Assembly: GCA_963701735.1 (NCBI GenBank)
Contig: CAVPBI010000017.1
Coordinates: 124,001 to 188,000 of the forward strand
Length of the DNA: 64,000 bases
Source of the DNA: CAWABB01 sp963701735
GTDB lineage: Bacteria > Bacteroidota > Ignavibacteria > UBA10030 > UBA6906
Direction: 5' to 3'
Part shown: piece after piece, positions 19,501 through 30,426 of the stretch
How positions within the stretch are numbered: position 1 is the stretch's first letter
Layout: each line of letters starts with the position of its first letter
Notes under the pieces: model-generated
What the model was told of the DNA's origin: nothing
The model's input: only the letters and a program-made list of their open reading frames with translations
Database searches by the model: none
Program-made: the position numbers and the translations under genes

Positions 19501-20116
19501 CGCGTTCGAAGAGTTCTCCACCGAAAAGCAGCGCCTGGATTTCATGAGCGCCCAGCGGAACGACCTGCTTGAAGCGGAGAAGACGCTGCTCCAGACGATC
19601 GAAGAGATCAACTCCACCGCCCAGCGCAAGTTCCTCGAAACGTTCGAACAGATCCGCAAGAATTTCATCGAGACGTTCAAGAGCCTGTTCGATCCGGGCG
19701 ACGAGTGCGACCTGAAGCTGGAGGAGGGCGTGGATCCGCTGGAGGCGCGCATCGAGATCGTGGCGAAGCCCCGCGGAAAGCGGCCCACGTCGATCGACCT
19801 GCTGTCCGGCGGCGAGAAGACGCTGACCGCGACGGCGCTCCTGTTCGCCATCTACCTTGTGAAGCCGAGCCCGTTCTGCATCCTGGACGAGGTGGACGCC
19901 CCCCTCGATGACGCCAACATCGACCGGTTCACCAGAATCCTCCGGAAGTTCTCCGCAGACACGCAATTCATCGTCGTCACCCACAACAAGCGCACGATGG
20001 AGGCCGCCAATGCGCTGTACGGTGTCACGATGGAGGAGGAGGGCGTTTCGAAGATCGTCACGGTCCGGTTCAACCAGTCTGCTCAGGTTGCCTCCGCGGC
20101 GCTCGCGTCCGCCTGA
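16547..20116 (+). CDS. smc: Chromosome segregation protein SMC
   Basis: SMC forms the condensin-like ATPase that organises and segregates the chromosome with ScpA and ScpB. The 1189-residue protein has the N-terminal Walker A loop SIVGPNGCGKTNIVDA (near 27-42), RSERMEDVIFNG, and two long coiled coils (about 170-500 and 680-1000). A hinge lies near 515-660 with GFGIVRGG. The C-terminal ABC signature is DLLSGGEKTLTATALLFA, followed by Walker B FCILDEVDAPLDD. It is full length and intact. It begins 21 bases after the GH2-like gene, and the HAD phosphatase starts 3 bases after its stop. Confidence 0.97.
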   Translation: MYLSRLEILGFKSFAQRVGLAFDSGISSIVGPNGCGKTNIVDAIRWVLGEQRSSALRSERMEDVIFNGTKARKPLGMAEVSLVIENTKGILPSDYTQVTITRRVYRSGESEYLLNRIPCRLKDILDLFMDTGMGADAYSVIELKMIETILSDKTDERRHLFEEAAGVTKYKHRRRAAYRKLDAVRADLVRVNDIVAEVQKAVNALERQARKAEQFHEVKARLQSMEIDLMERELAQYHLRGEPLKAKLLEMRQEKAANTSALAAEESSLDLLRDRGLAAEHALSDWQRKVAAQREKIHRVEEQTLVAHERTRALNENVLRLEQDIARLEGDRVVLHELRADLHARIEELQADEGRHRAALEERKAEFDATTAQLDARRSELQHLNDGLITVVHETADLQTELDRKTARMDNLAGRIERAEEEIAGYEQDIVRLDTSIEELSEQDRLLRRSSATAELQLYDAEARRADLLARAEQLRGRELELRGDIERRRARVEFLRGLMQSREGLSDGARYLAGSDRWGRGQSRTVADAVDADERYRVAIETALGEFGSCLLVDRGKDADLGVEILRADDRGKATFISIDRLPDFQSASAAPGIPGVIGWAADLARYDRSLAPVFRLLLDGVMVVENPEAAARVRSLLTGVKCVTLDGEIYTGFGIVRGGSRRHDEGRMIGKEQQIGELEGEIRGLEEELAGLIRSRDELMSGVEAVDLKGLKDAVKSIERDMSGIEVRIAQVAFEKKRAQDIIVRNQDDIRALNEELESLAQGVEKDRPAIEALRERKAEIERNLGALANSVEGLDREWTERSAVVRDLDIALVTAQGELQNARNDLRRSDASEAELEQSLQRHRSALEETRAEMATTDERSGGNIAALEGLRQEIQDLERGQSVCETDAVSIRDEIHAVELRIKDLRRTADDLVRTMHDAELKVADLDAKADHLRARALEEFEHTLQLKTYPDTEFVDFASLRDEIHGLRDRVKTLGNINFAAFEEFSTEKQRLDFMSAQRNDLLEAEKTLLQTIEEINSTAQRKFLETFEQIRKNFIETFKSLFDPGDECDLKLEEGVDPLEARIEIVAKPRGKRPTSIDLLSGGEKTLTATALLFAIYLVKPSPFCILDEVDAPLDDANIDRFTRILRKFSADTQFIVVTHNKRTMEAANALYGVTMEEEGVSKIVTVRFNQSAQVASAALASA

Positions 20117-20119
20117 CGC

Positions 20120-20845
20120 ATGGTCCGATTATTCATTGATTTCGACGGCACCATCAGCCGTGATGATGTGGGAAACCTGTTCTTTCGCACCTTTGGCGGG
20201 CCCGCCTGCGACGAGCTTGTACGCCGCTACCGTGCCGGCGAACTCTCCGCTGCGGCCACGTTCCGAGGGGAGGCTGCAGCCATCGGCGCCCTCGACCTCG
20301 AGGCTTCCAGCGAGTTCCTGCGTGGCTGCGACACCGACCCCGGCTTCCCCCGGCTTGTCAGTTTCTGTCGCGACCGGGACATCGACCTGTGTGTCGTGAG
20401 CGACGGGCTGGACCACTACATCGCGGCGATTCTCGAACGAGTCGGCTGCGGAGACGTGGCGTTCGTGTCGAACCGTGCGGTCTTCGATGGACCTGATGCG
20501 TCGGGACGCCATGCTCTCGGTTTCGAGTTCCCGTACAACGATGCCGTCTGCGACAGGTGCGCGTGCTGCAAGCGGAACCTGATGCTTACCCGGTCGGCGG
20601 ACGAGGATGTCATTGTGTACGTCGGTGACGGATTCTCCGACCGGTGCCCCGTGCAGTACGCAGACCACGTGTTTGCGAAGGGCGACCTCCAGACATACTG
20701 CCGGGAGCAGAACATCTCGTATGTCGTGTATCGGACGCTCGATGATGTCCTCGGCCGGCTGGAGAGCCTCCTGGACGGCGACGGCATGAAGCGGAGACGG
20801 CAGGCCATGCTTCGGAGGCGCGCGGTGTTTGCGGCGGAGCCATGA
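20120..20845 (+). CDS. HAD-IB family phosphatase, MtnX-like
   Basis: The 241-residue product is a haloacid-dehalogenase-fold phosphatase. Motif I is FIDFDGTISRDDVG at residues 5-18 with the catalytic aspartates, motif II is VVSDGLDHYI (near 93), and motifs III/IV are YVGDGFSDRCPVQYADHVFA (near 172-191). A Cys-rich patch CDRCACCKRN (near 151-160) and the overall layout recall MtnX, the diketo-methylthio-phosphopentane phosphatase of methionine salvage. No other salvage genes are here, so the substrate is open. It overlaps lpxB (ATGATG across its stop), so translation of the two is coupled. Confidence 0.8.
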   Translation: MVRLFIDFDGTISRDDVGNLFFRTFGGPACDELVRRYRAGELSAAATFRGEAAAIGALDLEASSEFLRGCDTDPGFPRLVSFCRDRDIDLCVVSDGLDHYIAAILERVGCGDVAFVSNRAVFDGPDASGRHALGFEFPYNDAVCDRCACCKRNLMLTRSADEDVIVYVGDGFSDRCPVQYADHVFAKGDLQTYCREQNISYVVYRTLDDVLGRLESLLDGDGMKRRRQAMLRRRAVFAAEP

Positions 20846-22023
20846 TGAAGGCCGGCTCGCCGCTCGATCAGGCTGCCCGCGCGGCCGCACATCCGGCGAG
20901 GGTGCTCCTCATCGCGGGCGAGGCCTCGGGCGACATGCACGGGTCGGGAGTCGTGCGGGAGCTCCGCAGGCTCGTGCCCGGCATCCAGACCTTCGGCGTC
21001 GGCGGAGATGCGATGGCGGCCGAGGGGATGCGGCTCGTCCGGCATATCCGGGATGTGTCGTTCATGGGTCTGGTGGAAGTGGTCAGGAATCTCGGGACCA
21101 TTCGCAGGCTCGAAGCGGACCTTCGCGCGGCCCTTGAGCCGACGCCTCCTGACGCGGCGGTCCTCATTGATTACCCGGGGTTCAACCTCCGGTTCGCGCG
21201 GTTTCTCAAGCGAAAGCGGGTTCCGATCCTGTACTACATCAGCCCTCAGGTCTGGGCCTGGCACAAGAGCCGCGTCAAGACGATGCGCGGGCTGGTCGAC
21301 CAGATGAACGTGGTGTTCCCGTTCGAGGTCGAGATCTACCGGCGGGAAGGGGTCCCGGTCGAGTTTGTGGGGCACCCGCTGGCGGAGCGCATCGGCACAT
21401 CACAGGACAGGGCTTCATTCCGATCCGCGCTGGGCGTGCCCGGCGGCGGGCGGCTGCTCGGGCTGTTCCCGGGGAGCCGGCTGCAGGAGATCGAGCGGAT
21501 CTTCCCGGTGATGCTCGACGCCGCGAGGCGGGTGAGGCAACAGACAGGCGCCGTGGTGGCTGTCGGTGTGGCCTCCAACCTGGGACGCGAAACGCTTGCG
21601 GCCTATTGCGGCCAGCACCCGGACGTCCGGCTGGTCGAGGGGCAAACATACGATCTGATGTCGCACGCCGACGCGGGGATCGTCACGTCAGGCACGGCGA
21701 CGCTCGAGATGGGATGGTTCGGCACTCCGATGGCGATCGTGTACAGGACATCGCCCATCACCTATGCGGTCGGCCGGATGCTGGTCGATGTTCCGGCGAT
21801 CGGGCTGGCGAACATTGTGGCCGGACAGAAAGTCGTGCCGGAGTTCATCCAGCACCAGATGACCGCAGAGTCGGTCGCATCCTCCGTCACGCGCATGCTG
21901 GATGATGCCTCGTACCGGGAGCAGATGATCAGGGGGCTGTCGGTGATCCGGGAACGGCTCGGCGGACCGGGCGCTTCGGGCAGGGTCGCAGCACACGTGC
22001 TGCGGTTGATGGGGCGCTCATGA
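20842..22023 (+). CDS. lpxB: Lipid-A-disaccharide synthase
   Basis: LpxB (GT19) joins UDP-diacylglucosamine and lipid X to form the lipid A disaccharide at the inner face of the inner membrane. The 393-residue protein has LLIAGEASGDMHGSGVVREL near 22-41, GVGGDAMAAEGM, FMGLVEVV, the family signature YYISPQVWAWHKSRVKTM (near 132-149) and LGLFPGSRLQEIER (near 208). It overlaps the HAD gene upstream and lpxK downstream (ATGA), forming a tightly coupled lipid A unit. It proves that the host builds an outer membrane with lipid A. Confidence 0.95.
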   Translation: MMKAGSPLDQAARAAAHPARVLLIAGEASGDMHGSGVVRELRRLVPGIQTFGVGGDAMAAEGMRLVRHIRDVSFMGLVEVVRNLGTIRRLEADLRAALEPTPPDAAVLIDYPGFNLRFARFLKRKRVPILYYISPQVWAWHKSRVKTMRGLVDQMNVVFPFEVEIYRREGVPVEFVGHPLAERIGTSQDRASFRSALGVPGGGRLLGLFPGSRLQEIERIFPVMLDAARRVRQQTGAVVAVGVASNLGRETLAAYCGQHPDVRLVEGQTYDLMSHADAGIVTSGTATLEMGWFGTPMAIVYRTSPITYAVGRMLVDVPAIGLANIVAGQKVVPEFIQHQMTAESVASSVTRMLDDASYREQMIRGLSVIRERLGGPGASGRVAAHVLRLMGRS

Positions 22024-23105
22024 GCCGCCCTCTTCTGGCGCCGCTCGGGTGGATTGTCGGGGCGGCCGCCGACCTGCGGAACGCGGCGTTCGATCAGGGC
22101 ATCCTGCGCGTGGAAGATGCAGGCGTCCCGGTCATTTCTGTCGGCAACATTACGGCGGGCGGGTCGGGAAAGACGCCGCTCGTAGAGCATATCGTCCGGC
22201 GCCTGATGGCCAGGGGCGCGACGCCCGGGGTGGTCAGCCGGGGCTACCGCCGGGAATCGCGCGGTGTCCTGGTGGTGGCCGACGGACGCACCGTCCTCGC
22301 GGACGCCCGACAGGGCGGCGACGAGCCGGTGCAGATCGCGCATGCGTGTCCCGGCGTTCGCGTGGTCGTCGGGGAGCGCCGGTCTGAAGCGGCGCGGGTC
22401 GCTGTCGGCGAGCTCGGGGCCGACGTGCTGGTGATGGATGACGGGTTCCAGCACAGGTACCTCCGGCGCTCGCTGGACATCGTCGTCATCGACAGCAGGA
22501 ACGATCCCTTTGAAGACCGCCTGCTGCCCGCGGGGATGCTGAGGGAACGGACGGCAGGCCTCAGGCGCGCCCACATGGTCGCGCTGTCGCGCTCCGGGAC
22601 AGTCGAACTGCCCTGGAGCGAGAAGCTGCTCCGGGTGTTTCAGGGTCCCGTGATCTCGTTCGTCACGCGCGGCGACCGGTTGAGGCGGTTCAGTGTCGGC
22701 CGGACTGCAGGGCCGGCCGATAGGACCGGTTGGCCGTGGGAGGAGACGATCGGGCCCGTGGTCGCGTTCAGCGGGATCGGCGATCACTCTGTCTTCCTGG
22801 CGGAGTTGCAGCGGTTGGGGATTCCTGTTGCGGCAGACCGGAGGTTCAGGGACCACCACTGGTACCGGACCGGGGACGCCGCGGGGCTCGGGGACCTTCT
22901 CCGGGCGAACAGTGCGCGGGGGTTCGTGACGACGGAGAAGGATGCCGTCCGACTGCGCGCCGAGCCGCCCGTCGCGGCGGCGATCGAATCGGCGGGTCCG
23001 ATCTACACGCTGGGCATCGCGGTCCGGGTCACGCAGGGCGAAGAAGAGCTTGAAGCCGCGCTCGTGCGGCAGCTGCGGATCTCCGGCGCCGGCAGCACGG
23101 CGTGA
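22020..23105 (+). CDS. lpxK: Tetraacyldisaccharide 4'-kinase
   Basis: LpxK phosphorylates the 4' position of the lipid A disaccharide. The 361-residue membrane-associated P-loop kinase shows VISVGNITAGGSGKTPLVEH with the Walker A lysine (near 38-57), SRGYRRESRGVLVV (near 78), GGDEPVQIA (near 100) and VMDDGFQHRYLRR (near 139). The N-terminal hydrophobic segment PLGWIVGAAADLRNAAF anchors it to the membrane. Its ATG overlaps the lpxB stop, so product and substrate enzymes are translated together. Confidence 0.95.
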   Translation: MSRPLLAPLGWIVGAAADLRNAAFDQGILRVEDAGVPVISVGNITAGGSGKTPLVEHIVRRLMARGATPGVVSRGYRRESRGVLVVADGRTVLADARQGGDEPVQIAHACPGVRVVVGERRSEAARVAVGELGADVLVMDDGFQHRYLRRSLDIVVIDSRNDPFEDRLLPAGMLRERTAGLRRAHMVALSRSGTVELPWSEKLLRVFQGPVISFVTRGDRLRRFSVGRTAGPADRTGWPWEETIGPVVAFSGIGDHSVFLAELQRLGIPVAADRRFRDHHWYRTGDAAGLGDLLRANSARGFVTTEKDAVRLRAEPPVAAAIESAGPIYTLGIAVRVTQGEEELEAALVRQLRISGAGSTA

Positions 23106-23202
23106 GACGATACACGAGTGTGCAGCACCCGGGCCGCGGGACCGAAGGCCCGACAACGATGATGATACAACGAGACATGAACAATCAACACGAGGGAGAA
23201 CG

Positions 23203-25977
<2,775 letters not shown>

Positions 25978-25985
25978 CCGGCATC

Positions 25986-26016
25986 GCGGTGTGCGCCGAG
26001 ACCCGGCGCACACCGC
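25986..26016 (+). terminator. Perfect 13-bp stem-loop between ppdK and queA
   Basis: GCGGTGTGCGCCG at 25986-25998 pairs with CGGCGCACACCGC at 26004-26016 around a 5-base loop. It begins 8 bases after ppdK. There is no U-tract, so it could be an RNA-stabilising or attenuating hairpin rather than a full terminator. Confidence 0.55.
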
Positions 26017-26065
26017 TGCTGTCCGGTCACGAGCACGAGTCAAGGTCCAGGAGGCCGTCACACAT

Positions 26066-27106
26066 ATGAAACTCTCAGATTTCAGGTATCCGCTGCCGCG
26101 GAACCTCGTCGCGAAATACCCCGCCAGCCCGCGGGACTCGTCCCGGCTGATGGTGGTCAAGCGCGCGGACGAGAGCATTCAGTCTCTGAAGCGATTCTCG
26201 GAGATCACCCAGTTCTTCAAGAAGGGTGACTGCCTGGTCGTGAACGAGACGCGCGTGTTTCCGGCCAGGCTCTTCGGCAGGAAGGAGAAGACGAATGCGC
26301 GGATCGAGGTGTTCCTCCTTCGCGAGCTGAACAAGGAGGAGGCGATCTGGGACGTCATCGTGGACCCCGCGCGCAAGGTCCGCATCGGCAACAAGATCTT
26401 CTTCGACGAGGGGAAGCTCTGGTGCGAGGTCATCGACAACACCACCTCGCGGGGGAGAACCGTCCGGTTCAATACCCAGGGCGACCTGTTCAAGGTCATC
26501 GACCGGATCGGGAAGATGCCGCTTCCGTACTACATCAAGCGGGAGCCGACCGAGAAGGACAAGGAAACGTACCAGACCGTCTTCGCGAAGGTGGTCGGGG
26601 CCGTTGCCGCGCCGACTGCCGGCCTGCACTTCACGAACCGCCTGCTGACCACGCTGAAGAAGAAGGGGGTCAAGGTGGTGCCGGTCGTGCTGCACGTCGG
26701 TCTCGGCTCGTTCCGGCCGGTGGAAGTGGAGGACCTGACAAAGCACAAGATGGATTCCGAGTACTACGAAATCCCCGAGACGACCGCCGACGTGGTGAAC
26801 AAGACGATCGATTCCCGGGGGACGGTCTACGTGGTCGGCACGAGCGCCTGCCGCGCCGTGGAGTCCAGCGTCACCACCGACGGGCACCTGAAGTCCAACA
26901 GCGGGTGGACCGACAAGTTCATCTTTCCGCCGTACGAGTTCAAGATCGCCGACCGGCTGATCACGAACTTCCACATGCCGGAGTCGACGCTGCTGATGCT
27001 TGCGTCCGCGTTCGTCGGCCGGGATCTGCTGATGAAGTCGTACAAGAAGGCCGTCAAGGAGGGGTATCACTTCTACAGCTACGGCGATGCCATGCTTCTG
27101 ATGTAG
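26066..27106 (+). CDS. queA: S-adenosylmethionine:tRNA ribosyltransferase-isomerase
   Basis: QueA transfers the ribosyl part of SAM onto preQ1 in tRNA to make epoxyqueuosine. The 346-residue protein shows the N-terminal KLSDFRYPLPRNLVAKYPA, LVVNETRVFPARLFG (near 57), GKMPLPYYIKR (near 149), AAPTAGLHFTNRLL (near 183) and LHVGLGSFRPVEVEDL (near 209), all family signatures. ATG 26066 follows AGGAGG at 26050-26055; an upstream in-frame extension lacks a ribosome site. The APC permease starts 13 bases after its stop. Confidence 0.96.
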   Translation: MKLSDFRYPLPRNLVAKYPASPRDSSRLMVVKRADESIQSLKRFSEITQFFKKGDCLVVNETRVFPARLFGRKEKTNARIEVFLLRELNKEEAIWDVIVDPARKVRIGNKIFFDEGKLWCEVIDNTTSRGRTVRFNTQGDLFKVIDRIGKMPLPYYIKREPTEKDKETYQTVFAKVVGAVAAPTAGLHFTNRLLTTLKKKGVKVVPVVLHVGLGSFRPVEVEDLTKHKMDSEYYEIPETTADVVNKTIDSRGTVYVVGTSACRAVESSVTTDGHLKSNSGWTDKFIFPPYEFKIADRLITNFHMPESTLLMLASAFVGRDLLMKSYKKAVKEGYHFYSYGDAMLLM

Positions 27107-27119
27107 GGATGCCCAGGTC

Positions 27120-28955
27120 ATGAAACTGGCCCTGCTGACGGCTGTGGTGGTGGGCGTCACCGCGCTCTTCATCCGGCTGTTCAGAAAAAAGAATCTTCTC
27201 TCCTATTTCGACGGCGGCCGCTGGTGGCTGACGTGGCTCTCCATTGCGGTGATCACGCTGATGGACGAGCTGACGTCCATCTTCTACGCGCCTGCCGAAG
27301 CATACCGGTTCATCGGCATCAGCGCGATCGCATTCATCGCGATCACCTCCCTCCTGATGCGATTCATGTCCACGCGGATGGTCGAGATCGCCGAGATCCT
27401 CGAGCATCACAGCATCCGGGGCGGAGGGGTCTACTCTTTCTCCTATCTGGTTCTGGGCCCGACCTGGTCCTTCATCGCCGTCGCGTCGATCCTGGTCGAC
27501 TACGTGCTGACCGCGTGTATCTCCACCGTCAGCGCGGTCGAGAACGGGCTCACGTTCTTCGCGCTGACCCCCCTGATGAAGGTGATGCTGCAGTTCGCCG
27601 TCGTCTGGGGCATCGCCGGGCTGAACATCCTGGGGATCAAGGAGAACGCACGGTTTACGTTCGGGGCGTTTTTCGTGGTCGCCACGGTGCTCCTGGTCCT
27701 GGTGGCGTCGGCGTTTTACGAGTCGACACCCGCAACCTGGGCGACGATCGGCTCGAGCTTCGCGGACGCCGGAACCAGGATCTGGGAAGGGGGCCCCATC
27801 TTCGGGTACGGGTTCCTGATCGTCGGCATCTCCAGCACGATCCTGGCCTACTCGGGGATCGAATCGGTGGTCCAGACGGCGGGCCTCACCAAGAGCTGGC
27901 GCGACACGGGAAAGGCGTACATCTTCCTCGCGCTCACGACCGGCATCTTCACGCCCCTGATCGCCGCGATGGTCCTGGGATCGGGCATCAATCCCGGCGA
28001 ACACGAAACCGACCTGATCACGCAGTTCGCGGCGGGCCTCAACGGCGTCCCGTTCGGCCTGATCGTCGGCGGCGTCGCCAGCATCGCCCTTATCCTCGCC
28101 GTCAATACGGCATACGTCGCCAGCAGCGAACTGATCGAACGCGTCGCGCACCGGTACAACTTCTCCTGGATCATCCGCACGAACCGTCAGCAGTCCCTGT
28201 ACCGCATTCATATCCTGAACGCGTGCTTCTACTCCGTCATCATCCTCCTTACGGAAGGGAGCCAGAAGATCCTCGCGGAGATGTACGCGCTCGGCCTGGT
28301 TGCCAGCTTCACGATCAACATGGGCAGCCTCCTGATGTACCGGTACGGGACGGGCACGAAGGAGATCCGGGCGTTCAACACGTCGCGCTTCGGGACCCTG
28401 CTCGTGTTCCTGGTCCTCATGAGCGCGTTCGTCTACCTGGCGCAGACAAAGCCGTACGGGATTGCGTTGTGGTCGGCGGCCGTGGTGTTCTTCCTCGTCG
28501 TCGGGTTCCGGGTTGCGAAGGAACGCGCCCCCGAGATTGCGCACACGGCGCAGACCGACACGCCGCTCCAGATGGTGTTCGCCCTGGCCGATGCCCCCGA
28601 GGAGAGTGTCCACATCTACTTCAAACGCCCGCTGGAGGGCTCCGAAGATGCCGGGACGAACGCCGCCTTCGTCTCCTTCTACCATCCGAGGGCGGGGGTT
28701 CCGCAGCGATCCACCCCAAACCACTACAGGTTCGTCAGTTCCCGCCAGTCGCTGTTCGACAGCATCACCGAGCTGCTGTACGTCCTGAAGTACGAGCTGC
28801 CCCACAAGAACGTTACGATTCATCTCGGCTGGCCGATGTCGTCGTGGCTCGACCGCCTCTCGATCGGCGTCATGGTGTTCAGCATCATGAAATTGCCCCG
28901 GATGTTCCCCGAGTTCACGTTCGTCATGGAGTACTTCGGTAAGAAGAATGCCTGA
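27120..28955 (+). CDS. APC-superfamily amino acid/polyamine-type permease
   Basis: The 611-residue inner-membrane protein has about 12 hydrophobic helices over residues 1-475 and a cytoplasmic C-terminal domain of about 130 residues. A glycine-rich IRGGGVYSFSYLVLGPTWSF segment (near 101-120) resembles the unwound helix 1 region of APC transporters, and GYGFLIVGISSTILAYSGIE (near 224-243) resembles their helix 6. The substrate cannot be told from sequence. The C-terminal domain contains LFDSITELLYVLKYELPHKN and could be regulatory. It overlaps ispD by 8 bases. Confidence 0.75.
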   Translation: MKLALLTAVVVGVTALFIRLFRKKNLLSYFDGGRWWLTWLSIAVITLMDELTSIFYAPAEAYRFIGISAIAFIAITSLLMRFMSTRMVEIAEILEHHSIRGGGVYSFSYLVLGPTWSFIAVASILVDYVLTACISTVSAVENGLTFFALTPLMKVMLQFAVVWGIAGLNILGIKENARFTFGAFFVVATVLLVLVASAFYESTPATWATIGSSFADAGTRIWEGGPIFGYGFLIVGISSTILAYSGIESVVQTAGLTKSWRDTGKAYIFLALTTGIFTPLIAAMVLGSGINPGEHETDLITQFAAGLNGVPFGLIVGGVASIALILAVNTAYVASSELIERVAHRYNFSWIIRTNRQQSLYRIHILNACFYSVIILLTEGSQKILAEMYALGLVASFTINMGSLLMYRYGTGTKEIRAFNTSRFGTLLVFLVLMSAFVYLAQTKPYGIALWSAAVVFFLVVGFRVAKERAPEIAHTAQTDTPLQMVFALADAPEESVHIYFKRPLEGSEDAGTNAAFVSFYHPRAGVPQRSTPNHYRFVSSRQSLFDSITELLYVLKYELPHKNVTIHLGWPMSSWLDRLSIGVMVFSIMKLPRMFPEFTFVMEYFGKKNA

Positions 28956-29632
28956 TGTCGGCGTGATCATTCCTGCCGGTGGGGCGGGCCGACGGTTCGG
29001 CGGCCGCACGCCGAAACAGTTCGTCCGGCTGGAAGGCGTTCCCATCCTGGTTCGAACGGTCGAGCTGTTCACGAAACGGCGCGATGTCGCGGCGATCGTC
29101 GTGGCTGCACCGTCCGGAGACGTTTCCCGCGTGCGCAGGATGCTGGCGGCGGCGGGGCACGAGGGGGTCACCGTCGTGGCAGGTGGGAAAGAGCGGCAGC
29201 ATTCCGTGCTGGAACGGGCTGGAGGCGCTTCCATCGTCCTGCGAATTCGTCCTGGTGCACGATGCGGTGCGACCCTTTACGCCTTCGCGCGTCATCTCAT
29301 CTGTGGTGAACGAAGCCCGTGCGCACGGGGCGTCCGTCGTGGGGGTGCCGGTGGGGGACACGCTCCGCCGGGAAGGTCGGCCCGGGTTCCTGTCCGCCAC
29401 GGTCGACAGAACGCACCTGTGGGCGGTTCAGACACCCCAGGGGTTTCGAACCGAGCTGCTCCGGGAGGCTCATCGCCAGGCCGCGAGGAAGAGGATTCTC
29501 AAGACGGACGAGACGTCGCTCGTGGAGTTGATGGGCATCAAGGTGAAGGTCGTGCAGGGGACTCAGTCGAACATCAAGATAACGACCCAAAATGACCTCG
29601 AATTTGCGCGATTTTTGGCGAAACGGGCGTAG
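28948..29632 (+). CDS. ispD: 2-C-methyl-D-erythritol 4-phosphate cytidylyltransferase (frameshifted)
   Basis: IspD makes CDP-methylerythritol in the non-mevalonate isoprenoid pathway. The N-terminal half reads VGVIIPAGGAGRRFGGRTPK (the CTP-binding loop) and continues in the first frame to KERQHSVL near 29210. The next frame then continues exactly as the family requires with NGLEALPSS, FVLVHDAVRPFT, VPVGDTLRR, QTPQGFRTELL and TDETSLVELMG to the stop at 29630-29632. One extra G at 29211-29212 explains the break; removing it restores SVLNGLEALP. The pathway is essential and ispG is intact, so an assembly error is likely. ATG 28948 overlaps the permease stop. Confidence 0.9.
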
Positions 29633-29638
29633 GTGTGG

Positions 29639-29667
29639 TTGACTTTTGTCAAGTGGTTGGTTAGATT
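29639..29667 (+). promoter_or_regulatory. Promoter of plsY-gpsA
   Basis: TTGACT at 29639-29644, exactly 17 bases, TAGATT at 29662-29667. It starts just after the ispD stop and leaves a leader of about 40 bases to plsY. Confidence 0.65.
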
Positions 29668-29715
29668 GAATGATATGGTTTCAGGTCTGATTACGTCTCA
29701 CAGCGTGGAAGGCAG

Positions 29716-30411
29716 ATGATGATACCCATCGGGGTCATCGTCATTCTCTCATACCTCATCGGGTCGATCCCCACCAGCATCATCGTTTCGAAGCGGGTGA
29801 AGGGGATCGATATCCGCCAGCACGGCAGCGGCAATGCGGGCGGGACCAACGTCTTCCGCGTTCTGGGCTGGCGTGCGGGCGTATTCGTGATCCTGATGGA
29901 CATGGCGAAGGGCCTGCTGGCAACCGTCGTGATCGCCAAGATCATGTACGGCGCGCTCCCGTTCCCGAACCGTACGCCGTTTGACGACTTCACGGTCGTT
30001 CAGATCATCGCGGGCTGCGCGGCCATCCTCGGCCACGTCTGGACGGTCTTTGCCGGGTTCCGGGGGGGCAAGGGCATCGCCACGGCCGGCGGGATGCTTC
30101 TGGGCGTCGCTCCGGTCGAAGTGGGCGTGTCCTTCGCCGTCTTCGTGGTCGTGTTCCTGGCCACGCAGTATGTCTCTCTGGGATCCCTCAGCGCGGCCGT
30201 CACGTTCCCCCTCACGATGTTCTTCCGGGAGAACGTGTTCATGGTGGACGTCCCCGGCTACCGCACACTCATCTACTTTGCCATCGCCATCTCTGCACTG
30301 ATCATCTATACCCACCGCACGAATATCGTGCGTCTCTTGCGCGGAAACGAGAACAAGATCACCAGCGTCAAGGTCTTCCGGCGCAAAGCGGCAGCATCCA
30401 GCCCACAGTAA
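29716..30411 (+). CDS. plsY: Glycerol-3-phosphate acyltransferase PlsY
   Basis: PlsY acylates glycerol 3-phosphate from acyl-phosphate at the inner membrane, the first step of phospholipid synthesis. The 231-residue protein has about five membrane helices and the three PlsY motifs: IGSIPTSIIVSKRVKGIDIR then GSGNAGGTNVFRVLGW (near 36-51), GHVWTVFAGFRGGKGIATAGG (as HVWTVFAGFRGGKGIATA, near 110-127), and a C-terminal IYTHRTNIVRLLRGNENK. ATG 29716 (or the next ATG) follows AAGG at 29708-29711. gpsA, which supplies its substrate, starts 15 bases downstream. Confidence 0.95.
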   Translation: MMIPIGVIVILSYLIGSIPTSIIVSKRVKGIDIRQHGSGNAGGTNVFRVLGWRAGVFVILMDMAKGLLATVVIAKIMYGALPFPNRTPFDDFTVVQIIAGCAAILGHVWTVFAGFRGGKGIATAGGMLLGVAPVEVGVSFAVFVVVFLATQYVSLGSLSAAVTFPLTMFFRENVFMVDVPGYRTLIYFAIAISALIIYTHRTNIVRLLRGNENKITSVKVFRRKAAASSPQ

Positions 30412-30426
30412 AGGTCTGTCCCGCTC

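Noticed and set aside
17867..19984. 705-codon open frame antisense to smc
   Set aside because: It has no domain, and its repetitive composition mirrors the SMC coiled coil on the other strand.
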